Source: Adhaeribacter soli
GTDB lineage: Bacteria; Bacteroidota; Bacteroidia; Cytophagales; Hymenobacteraceae
Length of the DNA: 64,000 nucleotides
Assembly (NCBI RefSeq): GCF_008727925.1
Contig: NZ_VTWT01000001.1
Span: 1 to 64,000 of the forward strand
Direction of reading: 5' to 3'
Below, in pieces: positions 46,263-54,604 of the stretch; the first letter of the stretch is position 1; every line of letters starts with the position of its first letter. The position numbers were made by a program, and so were the translations under genes. The notes beneath the pieces are model-generated. The model searched no databases, was not told the DNA's origin, and saw only the letters and a program-made list of their open reading frames with translations.

Positions 46263-46498
46263 AGCTGACGAAAACCACCCCCAGCCCCTCCTTGAAAAGG
46301 AGGGGAGCTTATAATTCTGCTGTTTCAGACATCTGTGTCTGAAACTTATTCTGGTGCGGACATCCGTGTCCGCGTTTCTGCATACGGGGACAAAGATGTC
46401 CCCGGCAGGTTGCTTCCAGACACAGATGTCTGGAAAAGCGCTTTTGCCTTAAGCTGAAGAAAACCACCCTCGGTCCCTCCTTGAAAAGGAGGGGAGCT
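46263..46498. repeat. Repeat family D copies 2 and 3 flanking a four-hairpin array
   Basis: Two direct repeats of 47 bases (46263-46309 and 46452-46498), each with the CCTCCTTGAAAAGGAGGGG hairpin, flank 46322-46433. That interior has four hairpins of the form GACA-N4-TGTC with stems of 7-10 bp (46322-46345, about 46357-46374, 46385-46404, 46416-46433). A related array is at 31267-31379, and another family D copy is at 21047. Confidence 0.9.
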
Positions 46499-46508
46499 CT
46501 ACCAATTA

Positions 46509-47633
46509 TTACTTCCTGCTGACTTTTCCGCTGTCGGGGTGGGTGCTGCCTGGTTCAGTGAAAACGGTACGGGTTGGGTAGGCAAGCTCGATGTTGCGTT
46601 TCTGGAACTCTTCGAAAATGCGGAGGTTGATGGCCTGGTGAATATCCATGTACCGGTTAAAGTCGGTGTCGAGCACGTTGTAAACCACCTCAAAATCGAG
46701 GCTCGATTCGCCGTACGACGCAAAATGCGCCCGGTCGAAATTTACCGGGTGCTGCTCTTCCACAATGCTTTTCAGCAGGGCCGGAATGGTTCTCAGGTCT
46801 TCCAGCGAGGTCTGGTAAATTAACCGGAGCTTAAAACTTACCCGGCGGGTACTCATGCGTTTGTAATTGTGGATGCGGGAGCCGGTCAGGTCGCTGTTGG
46901 CAAAGATGAGCTGCTCGCCGGTAAGGCTTTGCACGCGGGTGGTTTTAATGCCGATGTAATCTACCGTGCCGCTTTTTTCATCTACCACAATAAAGTCGCC
47001 GGTTTCGAAAGGCCGGTCGAAGAAGATCACGAAATAATTGAATAAGTCGCCGAGGATGTTCTGGGCAGCCAGGGCCACGGCAATACCGCCAATTCCTAAA
47101 CCGGTAACTACGGCGGTTACGTCGTAGCCCATGTTGGCAAAAAGGAAGAGCAGGCCGATGATCCAGATGACCCCGTTTACGATAAGCATTAAGCCGCCCA
47201 GCTGTTTCACTTTTTCGGTGCCGCGGTCCTGTTTCCGGACGTAGCTTTCCAGCAGGGCCATGATGATGGTGGCAAAAAGCCGGATGATGAGAAACGTAAA
47301 GGCAACCGTAAACGCGATCTTGAAGATGTTCTCGGTTTTCTGGTGCAGTGTAAGGTATTGCAGGGCAATGTAAACTACCGTAAGGTAAAGCCAGGGAATG
47401 CCGAACCGGTCGAGGGAGTCGAAAACGAAATCGTCCAGTTGGTTATGCGTTTTCTGGGTCCACTTCCGGAGGCGCTGTAAAATGGTGCGTCTAAAGACCC
47501 GGACCAGGATCAGCCCGATAGCCATGGTTACCAGGGCAATGGCATAATCCTGAACGGTGTTGTGGTAATAAATTCGGGTAAAAAACTCGTCGTCGAATAC
47601 TTCTTTCATGCTCCGGGAAAAATTGGTCGGCAA
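46509..47633 (-). CDS. MscS-family mechanosensitive channel
   Basis: 374 residues. Four or five membrane helices (about 25-185) end in the pore helix GLGIGGIAVALAAQNILGDL, then a beta domain with FDRPFETGDFIVVDEKSGTV and the soluble cage (RRVSFKLRLIYQTSL). It is slightly longer than E. coli MscS (286) through extra N-terminal helices. It would open on osmotic downshock. It is a single gene bounded by a repeat cluster. Confidence 0.93.
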   Translation of the reverse strand: MPTNFSRSMKEVFDDEFFTRIYYHNTVQDYAIALVTMAIGLILVRVFRRTILQRLRKWTQKTHNQLDDFVFDSLDRFGIPWLYLTVVYIALQYLTLHQKTENIFKIAFTVAFTFLIIRLFATIIMALLESYVRKQDRGTEKVKQLGGLMLIVNGVIWIIGLLFLFANMGYDVTAVVTGLGIGGIAVALAAQNILGDLFNYFVIFFDRPFETGDFIVVDEKSGTVDYIGIKTTRVQSLTGEQLIFANSDLTGSRIHNYKRMSTRRVSFKLRLIYQTSLEDLRTIPALLKSIVEEQHPVNFDRAHFASYGESSLDFEVVYNVLDTDFNRYMDIHQAINLRIFEEFQKRNIELAYPTRTVFTEPGSTHPDSGKVSRK

Positions 47634-47798
47634 TAAAAAAAAACATACGCAACGCGCCCGGTTTCAGGTTGGATGCTGGTGAATGATTTGAAAAATAAAA
47701 CTGCTTACCGATATCAATTCGGCAATAGAAAACAGTAGACCTGAAGCATGAAAAAGCCCTTCCGGCAAAGAAAGGGTATTGGATTTTACAGTTTAAGC

Positions 47799-48353
47799 TT
47801 ACCGTTTGGGCTTCAGTAGAGAGTAAATGGCAGAATCGAGAAAACGGCCACGGAAATAATAATTCTCCTTAAAATGGGCTTCTTTCACAAAGCCGTGTTT
47901 TTCTAAAAGCTTAATAGAAGCCTGGTTATTGGGGTTTACATTAGCTTCCACGCTGTGTAGGTGCAGTTGGTTAAAACCGTAATCCAGTACGGCCTGCATG
48001 GCCTCGCTCATCAGGCCCTGTCCCCAGAAGGCCGGCCGTATGGTATAGCCGATCTCGGAGCGGTGATGCGCTTTATCGAACCGCCAATGCCCGATCGTGC
48101 CGATCAGGAAATCGGTGCCGCGCAGACATATGGCCCACATAATGCCTTCGTTTTTCTTTACCGAAATCAGAGCATCCTGAATAAGCTGGCGGGCTTCATT
48201 TAAGGACTCCATTTTCTCCCGGTCCAGGTATTTCATAACGGCATCGTCGGAGCGGAGAAAAAGGATTTCCGGCGCATCCGATTCCCGCACCTGCCGCAAG
48301 ATGAGCCGGTCGGTTTGCAGTTCGGTAAAAGGGTTCAGGTTTATCTCGAGCAT
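47799..48353 (-). CDS. GNAT acetyltransferase (RimJ/RimL type)
   Basis: 184 residues. The GNAT fold shows TDRLILRQVRESDAPEI, IGYTIRPAFWGQGLMSEA (the acetyl-CoA loop), and VEANVNPNNQASIKLLEKHGF. It matches N-terminal or side-chain acetylases acting on ribosomal proteins or small molecules; the substrate is unknown. It lies 52 bases after the other GNAT gene on the same strand. Confidence 0.9.
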   Translation of the reverse strand: MLEINLNPFTELQTDRLILRQVRESDAPEILFLRSDDAVMKYLDREKMESLNEARQLIQDALISVKKNEGIMWAICLRGTDFLIGTIGHWRFDKAHHRSEIGYTIRPAFWGQGLMSEAMQAVLDYGFNQLHLHSVEANVNPNNQASIKLLEKHGFVKEAHFKENYYFRGRFLDSAIYSLLKPKR

Positions 48354-48405
48354 TTCAACGGGTTTTTGGCCGAAGGCATTTGAAACTAAAATTAACCGGA
48401 TTTCT

Positions 48406-49254
48406 TTACGCAGGCAACTTCAGCAACATTTCAAACTGGTCGAGGTTATTCTCCAGGCCAACAGTTTCTAATAGTTTGTAAATTTCCTGTGCCCGGCTGT
48501 CCACGTTGTTTATCCTGACGGCAGGAATTTGTCGGGCAATTTCCCGGAATAAAAGCTTCCCATAAAACGGTATGTTTTCTGCCGAAAAACCCAATTGCGC
48601 TAAATAACCGGTAGCGGGGTTGAGCAATACGTACCCTTTCAGGATTCCGCGCTGATGCAGCAGCCAGCATTCCAGATCCGGCAGGATCATGCTTACGCCT
48701 TCGTTACGGTTATCCCAGGAAAATTCATAAGGCTGAAGCGGCGCCAACAGGTTAAAATCGATTTCTGATGTTCTGGTGATCGCATAGCCGTTGACAGGGA
48801 AGTTCTCCGGATCAGTTAACAGGTTGCCTTTAAAACAATGCAGCGTACGAACGATCTGGAAGCCAACCTTCTGATAAGCTTTTATGGCTTTTTCGTTTTG
48901 GGTAATTACTTCCAGGGTACTTTGCTTTATGCCGGCAACTTTAAAGGCAGGCAGGGCAACTTCGTAAAGCTTTTCTACCAACCGTTGGCCGCGGTATTCC
49001 GGAATTACGCCGGTTCCGGCATTGTAAGCAGTTTTCAGCCCGTTTAATCTGTCTACGCCGGTTATGATAAAAGCCACGAGTTTCCCCTGATCGAAGGCGC
49101 CGAAAGACAGGCTGTAATCTACCCGGCCGGCGCGCCAGCGTTTTTCCATGGCTTCTTCGGTAGCGGCAATGGGAACAAAATAATCGGAGAAGGCACGGTT
49201 AAAACAGGCTACAATTTCATGCAGCGGGGTTTGGGCAAGGTTTTTAATTTCCAT
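48406..49254 (-). CDS. GNAT acetyltransferase, two-domain
   Basis: 282 residues. The first half is a GNAT domain (FNRAFSDYFVPI, GTGVIPEYRGQRLVEKLYE, NEKAIKAYQKVGF). The second half (about 150-282) has a divergent GNAT-like layout (LLNPATGYLAQLGFS, VRINNVDSRAQEIYKLLE), as in tandem GNATs. The substrate is unknown. It is upstream of the single-domain GNAT and the two may share a transcript. Confidence 0.88.
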   Translation of the reverse strand: MEIKNLAQTPLHEIVACFNRAFSDYFVPIAATEEAMEKRWRAGRVDYSLSFGAFDQGKLVAFIITGVDRLNGLKTAYNAGTGVIPEYRGQRLVEKLYEVALPAFKVAGIKQSTLEVITQNEKAIKAYQKVGFQIVRTLHCFKGNLLTDPENFPVNGYAITRTSEIDFNLLAPLQPYEFSWDNRNEGVSMILPDLECWLLHQRGILKGYVLLNPATGYLAQLGFSAENIPFYGKLLFREIARQIPAVRINNVDSRAQEIYKLLETVGLENNLDQFEMLLKLPA

Positions 49255-49335
49255 GGGCCGAAATTACCGATTTAGCTTAACCTGCAGGTTGGAGATTGCT
49301 ACCTTTTTTTGCTTAAATCCTACCGTTTCCAAGGG

Positions 49336-50976
49336 CTACTCTACACTTATTTTGCGGGTAGCAGTTCGATTTCCAGTTTTCACGTGCAATAGGTACATCC
49401 CTTTGGTATAAGGTATTGAAATCTCCTCGAGAAGCTGGTTATCTGAAAATTTAAATTCTTTATGAAGCACTGTCCGGCCCAGCAAATCGGTAATGGATAC
49501 TTCTGCAGTTGAAGAGGTAAGCCTGCTTAGTTGTAGGTTGAATTTTCCGGCATTAGGATTCGGAAAAATGGCAATGGGTAAGGTTAATTCTGCCTCATTG
49601 AAGCCAGTAATTTCAGCCCCGAGTTTTACTACCCAATAATCGGATAAACCCTTTGATTGACTGGTTTTGTCAAAACCAGCCTGGGAATTGGATATACCAC
49701 CTAAAATATAACCACCATCTGAGGTTTGTTGCAATGCCAAGAGGTTGTCAATATCACTGCCTCCTATTGCTTTATCCCATAATTTGGTTCCACTTGTATC
49801 AAGTTTTATAATCCAAAAATCAGCATTTCCCCTTCCCATTTGAGTTTTGTCACCGCCTATACCAAAATCAGACCAACCACCTAAAATATAACCGCCATCT
49901 GCCGTTTGCTGTATTGATGAACAAAAATTATTATTTAAGCCACCATACGATTTTTCCCAAATTCTTGTACCAGTGTTATTAAGCTTTATCAGCCAATAAT
50001 CTCTAGAACCTTTTAATGGCTGGACTTTATTGCCGCTAACGCCTGACTTAGAAGAACCGCCAAGAAGATAGCTGCCATCGGATGTTTGTTGTATAGAATA
50101 AAGTAAATCCTCATCACCGCCACCAAATGTTCTATCCCATATTTTATTCCCGGCATTATCAAGTTTTAAAACCCAGTAATCAGGCTCTGCTCCTTGAGTG
50201 TTTTCGCTTTTATCTCCTGAAACAGGAGAAGTAGAATTACCACCTAGAATATAGCCACCGTCGGCCGTCTGTTTTATTTTAGGACTATCATCTAATTCTG
50301 TACCTCCAAAGGTCCTATCCCAAAGCTTGTTTCCGTTCAGATCAAGTTTTACAATCCAATAATCTGTTCTTCCACGGGAAGGATGGGTCTTATCACCGGA
50401 AACATTGGAGTCAGAAAATCCGGAAAGAATATAACCTCCATCTGCAGTTTGTAAGGCAGAAGTTAGTACATCAATGGTATTGCCACCATAAACCTTGTCC
50501 CAAAGTTTGTTTCCGGAAGCGTCCAATTTTATGATCCAATAATCGACATAACCTTGTGAAGGCTGGGATTTATCGCCACTAATATCTGAGTCTGATGTTC
50601 CAGCTATTAAGTAACCCCCATCTGCAGTTATTTGGAGTGACCCTAAAATATCATAATCATTTCCGCCAAAAGTTTTGTCCCAGATCTTATTTCCATTGGC
50701 ATCCAGTTTTACTATCCAAATGTCTGAAGTTCCTTGTAAAGATTGGCTTTTATCTCCTGATAGCCCCGAATCGGAACTGCCGCCAAGAATATAGCCGCCA
50801 TCAGCTGTTTGCTGAATAGAATATAATTCATCAAAGCCAGACCCACCAAAAGTTTTATCCCATTGTATTACAGGGGCAGTTTGAGCAATGGTTTTAAATG
50901 AAAGCGTAGCGAAGCAGGACGTTAAAACTCCGAGAAGGAGCCAAAAATTTACCTGAGGAGAAGAACGCTTTTTCAT
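49336..50976 (-). CDS. T9SS-secreted protein with seven 60-residue repeats
   Basis: 546 residues from MKKRSSPQVNFW, preferred over an ATG 16 codons upstream because it begins the signal peptide. Seven tandem repeats of about 60 residues each carry W-D-K/R-x-x-GG, QTADGGYILGG and a closing YWI-x-KLD; this count and the beta pattern suggest a seven-bladed propeller. The C-terminal 75 residues are the type A sorting domain (FPNPNAGKFNLQL, KGMYLLHVKT), directing export by type IX secretion and surface attachment. It is a single gene, somewhat AT-richer than neighbours. Confidence 0.9.
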   Translation of the reverse strand: MKKRSSPQVNFWLLLGVLTSCFATLSFKTIAQTAPVIQWDKTFGGSGFDELYSIQQTADGGYILGGSSDSGLSGDKSQSLQGTSDIWIVKLDANGNKIWDKTFGGNDYDILGSLQITADGGYLIAGTSDSDISGDKSQPSQGYVDYWIIKLDASGNKLWDKVYGGNTIDVLTSALQTADGGYILSGFSDSNVSGDKTHPSRGRTDYWIVKLDLNGNKLWDRTFGGTELDDSPKIKQTADGGYILGGNSTSPVSGDKSENTQGAEPDYWVLKLDNAGNKIWDRTFGGGDEDLLYSIQQTSDGSYLLGGSSKSGVSGNKVQPLKGSRDYWLIKLNNTGTRIWEKSYGGLNNNFCSSIQQTADGGYILGGWSDFGIGGDKTQMGRGNADFWIIKLDTSGTKLWDKAIGGSDIDNLLALQQTSDGGYILGGISNSQAGFDKTSQSKGLSDYWVVKLGAEITGFNEAELTLPIAIFPNPNAGKFNLQLSRLTSSTAEVSITDLLGRTVLHKEFKFSDNQLLEEISIPYTKGMYLLHVKTGNRTATRKISVE

Positions 50977-51061
50977 ATGAGGCAATGATTGTTGGGGAAA
51001 AACAAATCTAATAATTTTTAACAAGGAGCGCCGAGCTCTGCTATTTTTTTATTTAATATTC

Positions 51062-51982
51062 TTAATTCTCCAGCATTTGCACCACCTGCCGCACGGCTAC
51101 TTCCGGCGCGGTTGCTTTCATGCCGAAACGCTTTTCAAATTTGCTGCTGTCGAAGTAGTAATCGCGGTCGTACTGGTAGAGCATTTCTTTCGATTCTTTT
51201 ACCACGGGAATAAACAGGCCGATGAGGCTTATCATCCAGGGTTTCAGGACCATGTAGTTGGGTTCGGTTCCTAACTCCCGGGCAAATAGTTTGATCCAGT
51301 CTTTTGCAGTAAGTTTTTCGTGGGAAGTGGGTAAGTGCCAGACTTGGTTGTAGGCGTCCGGGGTGTTGCCGAGCAGGGCAGTGGCTTTGGCGGCGTCCGG
51401 CGTGTAAATAAGGGAATGCACTTTACCGGCATCTACAAACCAGTTGGCTTTTTTGCCTTTCACCAGGTTTTTGTAGATCACCTCCACGGCTACGCTGTTC
51501 TTCGGCCCAAGGAAATCCGGGGCGCGGGCAATTAAGGCCTGCAGGCTGCCGGTGCGTACTTCCTGCAGGAGCATCTCCGCAATTTGCGCCCGCACTTTGC
51601 CTTTTTCGCTGATCGGGTTTACGGGCGTTTCTTCGGTCATGTGAGCCAGTTTACCGGCATCGTAGAGGTACATGTTGTCGAAGAAAACCAGTTTGGCTTT
51701 GTGTTTTTTGCAGGCGTCGAGCACGTTGCGCATGATTATCGGCCATTGCTGCTGCCAAACGCTTAGCTTGTACTCCAGGCCCGCTACCAGGTACACAATT
51801 TCGGAACCGGCTACGGCTTTATCGGTTTCTTCGGCGTTGGTGAGGTCAGCGGGGAAGAGCTCGTCGGTGTGGTTTACTTTTTGCGGGTGACGGCTAACGA
51901 GGCGGATCTTATTGGTATAAGCCGTTAGTTCTTTGGAGAGTTCGGTACCGATGCTGCCGCCGGCGCCTAAAATGGTTTGCAT
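51062..51982 (-). CDS. NAD-dependent epimerase/dehydratase (extended SDR)
   Basis: 306 residues. The Rossmann start is ILGAGGSIGTELSKEL (TGxxGxxG-like), followed by VYLVAGLEYKL and the active-site region FFDNMYLYDAGKLAHM, where YxxxK is replaced by Y-D-A-G-K. It belongs with atypical or extended SDR proteins acting on NDP-sugars or quinones; the substrate is unknown. It is a single gene, 86 bases downstream of the T9SS gene start on the same strand. Confidence 0.85.
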   Translation of the reverse strand: MQTILGAGGSIGTELSKELTAYTNKIRLVSRHPQKVNHTDELFPADLTNAEETDKAVAGSEIVYLVAGLEYKLSVWQQQWPIIMRNVLDACKKHKAKLVFFDNMYLYDAGKLAHMTEETPVNPISEKGKVRAQIAEMLLQEVRTGSLQALIARAPDFLGPKNSVAVEVIYKNLVKGKKANWFVDAGKVHSLIYTPDAAKATALLGNTPDAYNQVWHLPTSHEKLTAKDWIKLFARELGTEPNYMVLKPWMISLIGLFIPVVKESKEMLYQYDRDYYFDSSKFEKRFGMKATAPEVAVRQVVQMLEN

Positions 51983-52452
51983 AGTTTCGGGGTTTAAAGA
52001 GGTCGTACAGAGCAGGTTTAAAATTCAAAGTCGGGGCGGCAAACAGAATTTGAAATTGTCCGCCTTCGTCCTGGGGCCACCTAAAGCTGCCAGGATGCTT
52101 TACTAAAACCTTTGAAGGCAACTATAACCAGTAAAGTTTGCCCTGCCTACTTGTATTCTAATGACTTTATACCTGTTTCAATTGTTGCAAATATAGCAGG
52201 AGTTGAATATAAATTGTTATTTAAAGGAAAAGCTTAACTCTTGCCTGTTGTATTGTTCTGGTTAAGCTGGTTTAGGAAGTGATTTTCCAGATTGAGCAAA
52301 GTTACCAATGCTAGCCGGTATCTTTTTCACTACTGAAAATTATGATTAATGGAAAGTTTAAAGGTGAGATACCGTTTTTTTTGGGGAGGAGGGAAGATGA
52401 AGAATCAGTTGTACATGTTTGTTGTAGCAAGAAGTAAAAATTTAGTTAATGA
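51983..52452. other. Intergenic border of the AT-rich defence block
   Basis: Composition changes from typical to AT-rich near 52140-52330. No integrase, direct-repeat attachment site or tRNA was found at the edge. Short ORFs here lack coding features. The 3' part could hold a small regulatory RNA upstream of the deaminase gene. Confidence 0.5.
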
Positions 52453-52484
52453 TTTAGGAACGGGTAAGATTTTTTATATAATTG
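52453..52484 (+). promoter_or_regulatory. Candidate promoter of the dCTP deaminase gene
   Basis: TTTA at 52453-52456, 20 bases, TATAATTG at 52477-52484, compared with the consensus TTTG-N19-TAnnTTTG. It ends 24 bases before the start codon, a fitting distance. No Shine-Dalgarno sequence was seen. Confidence 0.4.
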
Positions 52485-52508
52485 TGAATTGTTATATCAA
52501 CTTAAACT

Positions 52509-54161
52509 ATGGGAGCTGCAGAGAAATTATCTGGCAATTTTATTTTTAATAAATCAGAAGAATCCAATACAAAAGAAAAGATTGAGAAAACATTTTCTGA
52601 AGAACTTGTAATTGGAATTTGTGCCCCAATAGGTACGAATAAAGATGGATTTATAAATTCACTTATTGAAAGGTTAAAGGAGTACCACTATGAATGTGAA
52701 ATTATAAAGCTAAGTCAATTTATTCGTGACTTTAAGGATAAGGTTTCTATTGATACTGAGTCACTTAGTAAAGGACGAACCAGTAATTTCAGAGACAAAA
52801 TGGAGTTAATTCTTACTGGGGATGAATTAAGAAAGACGATTAATACTTCAATATTAGCTGAATTAGCTATTTTTAATATTCATAGTAAAAGATATCCTGA
52901 TGGAGATTTTAATATTAAATCTGATTTTGACCTCAATGAAATAGATCAAAGTATTTATGAAAGTAAAAGGAAGTGTTATATAATTGATAGTATAAAGAAT
53001 AAAGAAGAGTTAGCTTTATTCAGAACTGTTTATAGAGAGCTTTTTTACTTTTTTAGCTTGTTTACTCCCTTAGGTGAGAGAGAAGAAGCCTTAAGAAAAT
53101 GCGATTTATCCCCAAGTGAAATTGACGAATTAATTAAAGTAGATGCCGGTAGTGGATTCGAGCATGGGCAAGATGTAAGAAATGTTTTTGTAAAAGGTGA
53201 TTTCTTTTTTAGAATTAGCGAGAATTCAAACTTTAATCTAATTGAAAGAATTAAAAGGTGTTTACATTTAATCTTTGATACTGAAGTTGTAACTCCTACT
53301 ACCCATGAAACAGCGATGTATCATGCAAAATCTGCTGCAAAAAATTCTGCTTGTCTTTCAAGACAAGTAGGAGCTGCTGTAACCGACAAGCTTGGGCATG
53401 TTTTAGGTGTCGGCTGGAATGATGTTCCAAAATTTGGTGGCAATTTGTATGCCAGCCCTAATAATGATTTTAATGAGAAGAGTAATTTGCCTGATAACAG
53501 GTGCATTAATCTTACATATGATTCTAATAATAAATTGACAGTTGGAGACGGTGCTTGTTTCAATGACATTGAAAAGAATTTACTTTCTGAGGAACTCACA
53601 GATGAGTTGGTTAGAATAGGTATTATAAATCCCTCAAATAAAGAGCAAGCATATACCTTAATAAGAAATTCAAAGGTTAAAGGTTTAATCGAGTACTCTA
53701 GAAGTGTTCATGCCGAGATGCATGCAATTATCCTAAGCAGTCAAATGAGTGGAGATAAAATGAAGAGCGGAAAGCTATATTGTACCACTTATCCATGCCA
53801 TAATTGTGCGAGACACATAGTAGTTTCTGGCATTACTGAAGTTTATTACATCGAACCTTATGTTAAAAGCCTGTGTATGAAGCTTCATTCAGATTCCATT
53901 ACAGAAACTGAAACAGAGGATGGTAAAGTACGTATTCTCATGTTTGATGGGGTTTCACCTAATAGATATATTAAGTTTTTCTCAATACATAATCCTAGAA
54001 AAGGACTTGATGGAAAAGCAATACGCAATAAAGAATTAACTATTGCGAAGCCAAAAACTCAGTTATCTTTGCGTGATATTCCTTCTTTAGAATCTCAGGC
54101 CGTTCATGCAATAAAGAAGAGTGGCCTTTATGAAAATCAAGAGAAAACGCTTTTAAATTAA
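52509..54161 (+). CDS. Anti-phage dCTP deaminase (DCD/AvcD type)
   Basis: 550 residues. The N-terminal part (about 32-270) is a P-loop kinase-like domain whose loop is degenerate (ICAPIGTNKDGF at 37-48). The C-terminal part is a cytidine/deoxycytidylate deaminase domain: zinc ligands His401 with catalytic Glu403 (HAEMHA), Cys430 and Cys433 (YPCHNC), with an 85-residue insert between SRQVGAAVTD (284-293) and HAE. This matches AvcD/DCD proteins, which deaminate dCTP during infection to starve phage of nucleotides. Its AT-rich codon use differs sharply from neighbours, a sign of transfer. A small gene follows after 13 bases. Confidence 0.9.
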   Translation: MGAAEKLSGNFIFNKSEESNTKEKIEKTFSEELVIGICAPIGTNKDGFINSLIERLKEYHYECEIIKLSQFIRDFKDKVSIDTESLSKGRTSNFRDKMELILTGDELRKTINTSILAELAIFNIHSKRYPDGDFNIKSDFDLNEIDQSIYESKRKCYIIDSIKNKEELALFRTVYRELFYFFSLFTPLGEREEALRKCDLSPSEIDELIKVDAGSGFEHGQDVRNVFVKGDFFFRISENSNFNLIERIKRCLHLIFDTEVVTPTTHETAMYHAKSAAKNSACLSRQVGAAVTDKLGHVLGVGWNDVPKFGGNLYASPNNDFNEKSNLPDNRCINLTYDSNNKLTVGDGACFNDIEKNLLSEELTDELVRIGIINPSNKEQAYTLIRNSKVKGLIEYSRSVHAEMHAIILSSQMSGDKMKSGKLYCTTYPCHNCARHIVVSGITEVYYIEPYVKSLCMKLHSDSITETETEDGKVRILMFDGVSPNRYIKFFSIHNPRKGLDGKAIRNKELTIAKPKTQLSLRDIPSLESQAVHAIKKSGLYENQEKTLLN

Positions 54162-54174
54162 AACTTGTTGCCTT

Positions 54175-54516
54175 ATGAAAAAGAAAATCGAAATGCTTGC
54201 AGGCAATAAACTAAATTGTTTAAATGATGGATTGCAGTATAAGGGTAACATTCAGCTTTCATTATTTGATATGCTCTATGAACAAGATGAAGCTAACCAA
54301 AAAGTAATTAACTTTAGTGATCAAAAATTTGAAACCAATTGTATAAAAATTGTTTCATTGAATCACGACCCCTCTAGAAATTCAGAAGAAACCGAGATAT
54401 CTGAATTAAGTACGAATTCTTTTGATAGATCAATTGTAATCTCATTTCATGATTATAAAATTCAAAAAACAAAAAATCTCTTGAATTTTATAACAGCTAA
54501 ATTCCCAGCATTTTAG
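54175..54516 (+). CDS. Small unknown protein, partner of the dCTP deaminase
   Basis: 113 residues, no signal peptide, no membrane helix. It is acidic and Asn/Ser-rich in the middle (HDPSRNSEETEISELSTNS) with a C-terminal VISFHDYKIQKTKNLLNFI. No family was recognised. It starts 13 bases after the deaminase stop and precedes a shared terminator at 54540, so the two are probably cotranscribed. It has the same AT-rich codon use. A regulatory or accessory role is only inference. Confidence 0.65.
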   Translation: MKKKIEMLAGNKLNCLNDGLQYKGNIQLSLFDMLYEQDEANQKVINFSDQKFETNCIKIVSLNHDPSRNSEETEISELSTNSFDRSIVISFHDYKIQKTKNLLNFITAKFPAF

Positions 54517-54539
54517 TTGTAATAAACTTTATAAATTTT

Positions 54540-54574
54540 AAAATCCCGGTGTAGTCTACACTGGGATTTTTTCT
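54540..54574. terminator. Terminator of the dCTP deaminase operon
   Basis: A 15-bp stem (54540-54554 with 54556-54570, one G-U pair) has A- and T-runs at its ends and continues into TTCTTT. It serves the forward genes and can serve the convergent MFS gene, whose stop is at 54605. Confidence 0.88.
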
Positions 54575-54604
54575 TTCAATCCCACCGCTTTCAATTCTAA
54601 TTTT

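Noticed and set aside
49500-50900. Regularly spaced repeats at about 180 bases that could suggest a CRISPR or satellite array
   Set aside because: They are the DNA of seven protein repeats in an open reading frame; spacing equals 60 codons and variation falls at third positions and in loops.
52349-52549. 66-codon ORF upstream of the dCTP deaminase
   Set aside because: It overlaps the deaminase start by 41 bases in another frame and has no recognisable features; kept only as possible RNA space.
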